A stretch of DNA of 64,000 nt from Sphingomonas sanguinis (lineage in GTDB: Bacteria; Pseudomonadota; Alphaproteobacteria; Sphingomonadales; Sphingomonadaceae), in contig NZ_CP079203.1 in NCBI RefSeq assembly GCF_019297835.1, positions 4,090,001 through 4,154,000 of the forward strand. Direction: 5' to 3'. Below the pieces are notes generated by a model. That model did not search any database. It was not told where the DNA came from and saw only the letters and a list, made by a program, of their open reading frames with translations. Positions 62,835 through 64,000 of this stretch are shown here, piece by piece. The position numbers and the translations under genes are program-made. The number at the start of each line of letters is the position of its first letter. The first letter of the stretch is position 1.

Positions 62835-62876
62835 GGCCGGACAGGGGCCTTGGGGGCAAGAATGGGGTTTGCGGTC

Positions 62877-63443
62877 ATGGGTGAGATCAGCGCCGAGCCG
62901 TCGATGGAAGAGATTCTCTCCTCGATCAAACGGATCATTGCCGAAGAAGGCGAAGTGCCCGCGCGGCAGCGTCGCCAGCCGCGCCCGGTGCCCGCGCCTG
63001 CGTCCGAGGATGATTCGCCCGAGGTTCTGGAACTCAGCGATCCGATGCCGCTGCGCATGAAGGTCGAGGCTGCCGCCGCCCGCGCCGCCGAATCGGCGAT
63101 GCGTGCCGTGGCGCCCGAACCGGCTCCTGCGCCCGCTCCGGCCCCCGAGCCGGTGGCGCATGTCGCCGCGCCCGCGCCCGCCGCCCCCCCGGTTCAGGCC
63201 GATGCGGAGGAGATCGAGGAGCCGATCGTTTCCCCGCGCGTGGCCGAGGCCAGCCGTGGTTCCCTGGAGGCGCTCAGCCGTATGATGGTCAAGCCCGAAC
63301 CCACCAGCGACGGCACCCTGGAGGGGCTGGTTCGCGACATGCTGCGCCCGATGCTGCGCGAATGGCTCGATACCCATCTGCCCGAGATGGTCGAGGCGAT
63401 GGTCGCGCGCGAAATCGCCCGGATCACGCGCGAAGGGCGCTGA
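62877..63443 (+). CDS. DUF2497 / PopZ-like polar organising protein
   Basis: A 188-residue acidic protein. Residues 8-22 ([17 protein letters not shown]) match the N-terminal partner-binding helix of PopZ, the middle (about 70-120) is Pro/Ala-rich and disordered, and the C-terminal DUF2497 helices ([41 protein letters not shown]) are the oligomerisation part. Known role in Caulobacter: a polar scaffold that anchors the chromosome origin. ATG at 62877 gives [17 protein letters not shown] at 62862 is an alternative. A short hairpin (62833-62851) separates it from tolC. Confidence 0.87.
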   Translation: MGEISAEPSMEEILSSIKRIIAEEGEVPARQRRQPRPVPAPASEDDSPEVLELSDPMPLRMKVEAAAARAAESAMRAVAPEPAPAPAPAPEPVAHVAAPAPAAPPVQADAEEIEEPIVSPRVAEASRGSLEALSRMMVKPEPTSDGTLEGLVRDMLRPMLREWLDTHLPEMVEAMVAREIARITREGR

Positions 63444-63516
63444 TCCTGCCCGCCGGCTTTTCCACCTGCATCAGGATGCAAGCGGAACCGGCGGCATCCG
63501 TCCGGGTTCGTGGGGT

Positions 63517-64000
63517 ATGAACCCGACACCCGAGACGCCCGATCTATCGAAGTCGACGCGCTCGGCCGTGTCGTCCCCGCCGATCGCCGATGCGAAGCAG
63601 CCGCATTCGGGCCAGTCGGACATCTTCTTCGCCGCCGTGAAGACAACGCGGATGCCGATGATCGTCACCGATCCCCGGCAGCCGGACAATCCCATCGTCT
63701 TCTGCAACGAAGCGTTCAGCTTCATGACCGGCTATTCCGAAGAGGAAATTCTCGGCACGAACTGCCGCTTCCTGCAGGGGCCGGAAACGGACCGCAACGT
63801 GGTGGCGCAAATCCGTGCCGCAGTGGAACGGCGCGACGAGATCGCGGTCGAACTGCTCAACTATCGCAAGAACGGCTCGACCTTTTGGAACGCGCTGTTC
63901 GTCTCGCCGGTCTATGACGATGCGGGCGAGCTGGTCTATTTCTTCAGCAGCCAGCTCGACATTTCGCGCCGCCGCGAGGCCGAGGACGCGCTGCACGAGG
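63517..64000 (+). CDS. LOV-domain sensor protein, probably histidine kinase (cut by window end)
   Basis: The first 161 codons are present. A variable lead of about 35 residues precedes a canonical LOV domain: [26 protein letters not shown], the flavin loop [13 protein letters not shown] with Cys83, [23 protein letters not shown] and the Gln in [20 protein letters not shown], where the J-alpha linker starts. This linker in sphingomonads usually leads to an HWE or HisKA kinase, which would be outside the window. Start ATG at 63517 follows TGGGGT. It is a second blue-light sensor in this window, about 6.3 kb from the first. Confidence 0.88.
   Translation, partial: MNPTPETPDLSKSTRSAVSSPPIADAKQPHSGQSDIFFAAVKTTRMPMIVTDPRQPDNPIVFCNEAFSFMTGYSEEEILGTNCRFLQGPETDRNVVAQIRAAVERRDEIAVELLNYRKNGSTFWNALFVSPVYDDAGELVYFFSSQLDISRRREAEDALHE

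Noticed and set aside
62833-62851. Rho-independent terminator between tolC and the PopZ-like gene
   Set aside because: Six-bp stem without a T run; too weak to call.

Overview
The window looks like a chromosomal segment of a high-GC alphaproteobacterium of the Sphingomonas type. The evidence is the end of an rRNA operon in the order 23S-5S-tRNA-fMet, many TonB-dependent receptors without plug-signalling domains, HWE-type kinases, LOV photosensors, a PopZ-like DUF2497 protein, and the pcm-tolC pair. This assignment is an inference from gene content; no database search was made.

Layout. (1) 1-2580: 3' part of 23S rRNA, 5S rRNA, initiator tRNA and a strong terminator. (2) 2618-3006: a decayed DUF4142 gene. 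(3) 3276-25670: a large carbohydrate-utilisation locus. It holds GH29, GH97, GH43, GH115 and GH2 glycoside hydrolases. It then has a minus-strand unit made of a TonB-dependent receptor, a GH89 alpha-N-acetylglucosaminidase and a membrane acetyltransferase related to human HGSNAT. A FecR/ECF sigma pair and a second TonB receptor follow. (4) 25913-29315: a class A acid phosphatase converging on an STN-containing TonB receptor. (5) 29476-37994: a translationally coupled unit of 5-oxoprolinase/hydantoinase, DUF969, DUF979 and DUF2891, followed by a TonB receptor; probably uptake and opening of 5-oxoproline or a related cyclic amide. (6) 38128-43597: a FadR-type GntR regulator, then divergent glycerol units glpD-glpR and glpK-tpiA. 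(7) 43678-52688: a two-component system with a degenerate NtrC-like regulator, divergent from a complete tripartite MacB-type export system (adaptor, ATPase, DUF2807 protein, FtsX permease, TolC). (8) 52842-57260: a LOV blue-light sensor, a CheB-CheR-PAS-HWE kinase hybrid and a single-domain response regulator in overlapping order. (9) 57363-64000: M61 peptidase, tRNA-Cys, an AT-richer islet coding a NYN-domain nuclease-like protein, pcm, tolC, popZ-like gene, and the start of a LOV histidine kinase cut by the window end.

How it fits together. The hydrolases carry Sec or Tat-like signals and would act in the periplasm or outside, releasing fucose, alpha-galactose or glucose, pentose, glucuronate, beta-galactose and alpha-GlcNAc from a branched glycan brought in by the TonB receptors. 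A nine-base word, ATTGGTCAG, recurs upstream of the GH29 gene, in the GH115/GH43 divergent promoter and upstream of the PUL TonB receptor, with close variants at the GntR gene itself, so that regulator may control the locus. GC-rich inverted repeats separate many convergent or tandem units; two of them (37996 and 43600) are clearly copies of one element of about 120 bp.

No CRISPR array, insertion sequence, integrase or prophage gene was seen.
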